NCBI RefSeq assembly: GCF_000518265.1
Contig: NZ_JADG01000011.1
Location: 310,001 to 374,000 of the forward strand
Direction of reading: 5' to 3'
Origin: Actinomadura oligospora ATCC 43269
GTDB taxonomy: Bacteria > Actinomycetota > Actinomycetes > Streptosporangiales > Streptosporangiaceae
DNA: 64,000 nt
The position numbers were made by a program, and so were the translations under genes. Below, piece by piece: positions 60,872 to 64,000 of this stretch. Within the stretch, counting starts at the first letter, position 1. Every line of letters begins with the position of its first letter. Below the pieces are notes generated by a model. The model was not told the origin of the DNA. It saw only the letters and a program-made list of their open reading frames with translations, and ran no database searches.

Positions 60872-60974
60872 GCCGCCGTAACGGCAGGCGCTCGATTCGG
60901 CGTACGTCCGCGGTGTGCCGCTTCCGATGCACGGCACGTCCGTTCGACAGCACGCTCTTTTCGCAGGGGGTCCC

Positions 60975-61907
60975 ATGGGCAGCAGTTCCGTCCGACGCAT
61001 CGCGGCCGCGGGGAGCGCGTCCGGGGCCGTCCTCGTGGGGGCGCTCGCGGCGGGGGCCTCGCCCGCGCTGGCCGATCCGTCCGCCGGGGCCGGGGCGGCG
61101 GCCGGAGCGCCGACGGTCTCGATCGCGCCGAAGCGGTTCACGCCGGGCGAGAACGTCACGGTGCGGATCGGCGGGTGCACGAGCGAGCCGTCCGTGGGCG
61201 GCCAGAACGAGGTGTTCGTCCAGGGCGACCCGTCGGGCTTCGACCGGAACGGGGAGACGTCCTGGTCGGGCATCGGCTCGACCCTGCCGGGGCTCAAGCC
61301 GGGCAACTCCTACATCACCAAGTTCACCTGCATGACGGCGTCCGGGCCGCGGACGCTCACGCTGTTCGCGACCCTCCCGGAGAAGCACACCACGCCGCCT
61401 CCCCCGCCGGGCGACGGGCACGGCGGAGGCGGCGGAGGCGGGAAGCGGTTCCACTTCGGCTTCGACGACGTGGACCTGTCGACGCGGACGGTCGTCCCCG
61501 GCGGGCGACTCGGGATGAAGGTGCACTGCCCGACCGAGGCGAGCGCGACCTCGTCGTCCTTCGTCGAGGACCCGCGGTTCGAGGAGACCGGCGAGGACAC
61601 CTGGGAGGCCACCGGGAGGTTCGGGCGGTCGCTGCCCTCGGTCGTCCGCGTGACGATCGGGTGCGCCGAGCACGGGACCGTCGTGTTCACCACCCGTCCG
61701 GGTCGGGACGAGGTGTCCCCCGGGCCGACGATCCCGCGCGGCGCGCCCGACACCGGCGACGGCAGCACCGCCTCCGGCGGCAGCGGTGCCGTTGCCGGGT
61801 CGCGAGGCGCGCGTGCGCCCTACGTCGGCGCGGGCGCGGCTGCCTTCGCGCTCGCGGGCACCGGGCTCGTGCTGCGCCGTCGTCGCGTTGCGAGGGGGCG
61901 GTCCTGA
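60975..61907 (+). CDS. Secreted surface protein, probable class F sortase substrate
   Basis: 310 residues. Sec signal peptide (about 1-33, ending ALA). Two Ig-like/beta domains, each with one conserved cysteine pair (68/119 and 185/230), are joined by a Pro/Gly/His-rich linker (139-157). Near the C-terminus APDTG (257-261) resembles a sorting pentapeptide, followed after about 20 residues by a TM helix (283-300) and RRRR. A sortase gene overlaps its 3' end, which supports the substrate assignment. GCAGGGGG precedes the ATG. Confidence 0.8.
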   Translation: MGSSSVRRIAAAGSASGAVLVGALAAGASPALADPSAGAGAAAGAPTVSIAPKRFTPGENVTVRIGGCTSEPSVGGQNEVFVQGDPSGFDRNGETSWSGIGSTLPGLKPGNSYITKFTCMTASGPRTLTLFATLPEKHTTPPPPPGDGHGGGGGGGKRFHFGFDDVDLSTRTVVPGGRLGMKVHCPTEASATSSSFVEDPRFEETGEDTWEATGRFGRSLPSVVRVTIGCAEHGTVVFTTRPGRDEVSPGPTIPRGAPDTGDGSTASGGSGAVAGSRGARAPYVGAGAAAFALAGTGLVLRRRRVARGRS

Positions 61908-62533
61908 CCTCGCCGTCCCGCCGCCTTCCCGGCTGGCTTGCCGCGGTTGGGCTGGCGGCCGGGTTGCTGAGCGGGTGCGGGAACGACGGGCCCTATGCGG
62001 ACGGGCCGACGGATCCGGGCGCGACGAAGAGCACGGGCGCGGCCGGGACGGTTCGGTACGCGACGTCCTCGCTGGGACGGTCGGAGCCCGTCACCATCAG
62101 GATTCCGCGGTTGGGGGTGACCGCGCCGGTCACCGACCTCGGGCTCAGGCCGGACGGGACGATCGAGGTGCCGTCCCTCGACCGTCCCAACCTCGCGGGC
62201 TGGTGGAAGGAGGGCGCGACGCCCGGCGAGGAGGGGCCGTCGGTCATCCTCGGGCACGTGGACGCGCGCGGGAGGGCGGCCGTGTTCAACCGGCTCAAGG
62301 ACCTGCGGGAAGGCGACCGCGTCATGGTCGTCCGGAAGGACGGGCGCACCGCGACCTTCGCCGTGCAGCGGGTCGAGCGGGTCGCCAAGACGGCCTTCCC
62401 GGGTGAGCGGATCTACGCCGAGGACCTGGACTACGCGGCCCTGCGGCTGGTGACCTGCGGCGGTGACTTCGACCGCGGCACCGGCCACTACGTCGACAAC
62501 GTCATCGCGTACACGCGTCTGGTGCGGGACTGA
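61904..62533 (+). CDS. Class F sortase, lipoprotein-like N-terminus
   Basis: 209 residues if started at the CTG at 61904, which overlaps the previous stop (CTGA). No ATG, GTG or TTG occurs in frame in the upstream codons I checked (back to about 61780). The N-terminus is a signal with lipobox LLSGC (Cys25). The sortase core has catalytic His118 (LGHVD), Cys185 (LVTCGG) and the Arg in FDRGTGHYVDNVI. It is expected to anchor the upstream APDTG protein or a similar one. Confidence 0.82.
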   Translation: MTSPSRRLPGWLAAVGLAAGLLSGCGNDGPYADGPTDPGATKSTGAAGTVRYATSSLGRSEPVTIRIPRLGVTAPVTDLGLRPDGTIEVPSLDRPNLAGWWKEGATPGEEGPSVILGHVDARGRAAVFNRLKDLREGDRVMVVRKDGRTATFAVQRVERVAKTAFPGERIYAEDLDYAALRLVTCGGDFDRGTGHYVDNVIAYTRLVRD

Positions 62534-62752
62534 TCCGATCTGGTGCGGAAGTGAACCATCCGGGCCCGTGATTCGTTGTCCGGGCATCGGGGACGCCCGT
62601 CCGGGCAGCAGGGACGGCTGTCCCGCCGGACACCGGCGTCTTTCCCGACGGTGCGGATACGTCCGGCATGGCCGGGTTCTCACCGAGACCGCACGACGTC
62701 CGCCGCCTCCACCGGACAGGATGGAGCGGGGACCAGCACAGGAGGTGACCGG

Positions 62753-63187
62753 GTGAGGGCGATCAGCGTCCAGCAGCCGTGGGCGTTCGCGATGGCGCGG
62801 GGCGGCAAGGGCGTGTTCAACCAGCCCGCGCCGACCGGGTACCGGGGCCCGGTGCTCGTGTACGCCTCGCTGCGCGTGGACCTCGGCGCGTGCGACTCCC
62901 CGCTCGTCCTCGAGGCGGGCTGGGATCCGGGCGACCCGCTCGCGACCGTCGGCGCGGTGATCGCGCTCGCCGACATCGAGGACGTCTGCTCCGGCGCGGT
63001 GCTGGACGGGTCGTGCGACTGCGGGCCCTGGGCCGAGGCCGAGGCGCACCACTGGCGGCTGGCGAACGTGACGCCGCTGCCCCGCCCGGTGGTGGCGCTC
63101 GGCAAGGTCGGGCTGTGGGAGCCGTCCGCGACGCTCGTCACCGAGGTCCGGACGATGCTGGCGTCCGCCGCGTCCAGCACGGGCTGA
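62753..63187 (+). CDS. ASCH-domain (PUA-like) protein
   Basis: 144 residues. Begins VRAISVQQPWAFAMARGGK, the typical ASCH start, followed by GPVLVYASLRVD and GAVIALADIEDV, the beta-barrel that binds RNA or modified nucleotides. Some ASCH proteins are RNases or bind transcripts. GTG start with AGGAGG 8 nt upstream. It lies between the sortase and the convergent mug gene. Confidence 0.82.
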   Translation: MRAISVQQPWAFAMARGGKGVFNQPAPTGYRGPVLVYASLRVDLGACDSPLVLEAGWDPGDPLATVGAVIALADIEDVCSGAVLDGSCDCGPWAEAEAHHWRLANVTPLPRPVVALGKVGLWEPSATLVTEVRTMLASAASSTG

Positions 63188-63238
63188 GGCGCGCGCAGGA
63201 CGGCCACGCGCGGGCCTGGGCTGGCGCCGGGGCGGGGC

Positions 63239-63802
63239 TCAGGATTCGGCGGCCTCGCGGAGGCGGGTCAGTTCGGCGGCGATGCGGTCGAGGGGCCAGC
63301 TCGCGTTGAGGCCGCTGGGGTTCGGCAGCACCCAGATCCGGGCCGGGCCGAGCATGTCGTCCTGGAGGCCGATCCGGGCCTTCGGGTGGCCGAACGCGGT
63401 GCGGTACGCGGTGACGCCCTGGACGGCGAGGAAGCGCGGGCGGCGGCGCTCGACCAGTGCGGCGAGGCGTCGTCCACCCTCGCGCAGCTCGTCGGCGGTG
63501 AGCTCGTCGGCGCGGGCGGTGGTGCGGGCGGCGAGGTTGGTGATGCCGAGGCCGAGCGCGCCCAGTTCGTCCTGCTCGGAGGGGTGCAGCAGGCGCGGGG
63601 TGAAGCCGGAGCGGTGCAGCGCGGGCCAGAACCGGTTGCCCGGGCGGGCGAAGTGGTGGCCGGTCGCGCCCGAGTAGAGGCCCGGGTTGATGCCGGTGAA
63701 CAGCACGCGGAGCGGGACGTCCTCGGGCGGCAGGACGTCCGGGATGAGCCGGTCCCGGGCGGCTTCCAGATCGGCCTTCGTCGGGCGGGCAGGGATCGGC
63801 AT
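63239..63802 (-). CDS. mug: G/U mismatch-specific uracil-DNA glycosylase (Mug-type)
   Basis: 187 residues of the UDG family 2. LFTGINPGLYSGATGHHFAR carries the catalytic-region Asn, PGNRFWPAL follows, and LPNPSGLNASW is the DNA-intercalation motif near the end. It removes uracil and ethenocytosine opposite guanine. It is convergent with the ASCH gene. Confidence 0.92.
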   Translation of the reverse strand: MPIPARPTKADLEAARDRLIPDVLPPEDVPLRVLFTGINPGLYSGATGHHFARPGNRFWPALHRSGFTPRLLHPSEQDELGALGLGITNLAARTTARADELTADELREGGRRLAALVERRRPRFLAVQGVTAYRTAFGHPKARIGLQDDMLGPARIWVLPNPSGLNASWPLDRIAAELTRLREAAES

Positions 63803-63856
63803 CAGACCAGGCTACGCACGATCCGGATCAGGTCGCGCGCGACCCGGTCGCGCAGC

Positions 63857-63960
63857 GTTGCGCAGGGTCCGGGCAGGGTTGCGCACGAGGCGGGCAGGTT
63901 GCGCACGAGGCGGGTCGGGTTGCGCGGGGTTCAGATCAGGTTGCGCACGATGAGGGCGGT
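63857..63960. repeat. Tandem 20-21-bp repeats at a gene 3' end
   Basis: Units beginning GTTGCGCA/GTTGCGCG start at 63857, 63878, 63898, 63919 and 63940. The last copy is the 3' coding end of the minus-strand gene entering from the right; the others lie beyond its stop codon. Confidence 0.8.
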
Positions 63961-64000
63961 CGCGGACACGCCGACGAGTGTGAGGACGGCGAGTCGCGTC
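63931..64000 (-). CDS. C-terminal end of a membrane protein, partial
   Basis: The minus strand from the window edge reads a hydrophobic helix (RLAVLTLVGVSATALIV) and ends RNLI-stop at 63931. Only 22 codons are visible, so no family can be named. Confidence 0.45.
   Translation of the reverse strand, partial: TRLAVLTLVGVSATALIVRNLI

Noticed and set aside
60842..61903. Longer sortase frame starting far upstream
   Set aside because: It would run through the surface protein gene in another frame and has no signal or sortase-like sequence before 61904.
1..64000. tRNA, rRNA or CRISPR arrays
   Set aside because: I found no cloverleaf-like gene, no conserved rRNA segment and no regularly spaced repeat-spacer array; the tandem repeats present have no unique spacers.

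Overview
The window is a very GC-rich, densely coding piece of an actinomycete chromosome. GTG starts are common and many neighbouring genes overlap by 4 nt. An enediyne-type polyketide synthase, a WhiJ-like XRE/DUF397/ATPase cassette, a coproporphyrin-dependent haem pathway and an actinobacterial gene order (hemE, DUF3000, rnd, fadA-fadB, dxs) suggest a filamentous actinomycete. Actinomadura or another Streptosporangiales genus is my best guess; that is inference, because no rRNA or tRNA lies in the window.

Layout. 0-6 kb: the end of an RCC1-repeat surface protein, an AlkD-like DNA repair protein, a TetR regulator, a molybdopterin oxidoreductase and a secreted epoxide-hydrolase-like enzyme. 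6-20.5 kb: a compact orphan biosynthetic locus. It contains a ParB/StrR-like regulator, a P450, a flavin reductase, an enediyne-type hotdog thioesterase, a complete PKSE (KS-AT-ACP-KR-DH-PPTase), two DUF1702 (UNBL/E3-type) proteins and a divergent drug exporter. The UNBV and UNBU partners of the usual enediyne warhead cassette are not in the window. 20.5-29.2 kb: a glycerol-type catabolic operon (transporter, glpK, glpD, FAD oxidase, GlpP antiterminator, ABM monooxygenase, alcohol dehydrogenase) whose last genes are chained by overlaps.

29.4-36 kb: an accessory stretch with an ankyrin lipoprotein, a stand-alone LigD-type polymerase, three DUF397 genes next to an XRE regulator with a divergent RsbW-like ATPase, a small hydrolase, MsrB, and a membrane-protein gene flanked by two copies of the hemQ 3' end plus terminator. 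35.9-42.2 kb: haem genes hemQ, hemY and hemE, a small zinc-ribbon protein, DUF3000 and RNase D. 42.3-47.9 kb: an iron-box-controlled EfeU permease, an acyl-CoA synthetase, and a BlaI/M56 regulatory pair followed by a PAP2 phosphatase behind a BlaI-type operator.

48-57.4 kb: thiolase and FadB (beta-oxidation), an amino-acid permease, ferredoxin-NADP reductase FprA, and the divergent isoprenoid genes dxs and idi. 57.5-60.8 kb: a sugar ABC importer without its own ATPase. 61-64 kb: a surface protein with a class F sortase, an ASCH protein, a Mug-type DNA glycosylase and the end of a membrane protein. Three CRP-like sites and many perfect hairpin terminators can be read directly. Several gene 3' ends carry short tandem or displaced duplications that include the stop codon.
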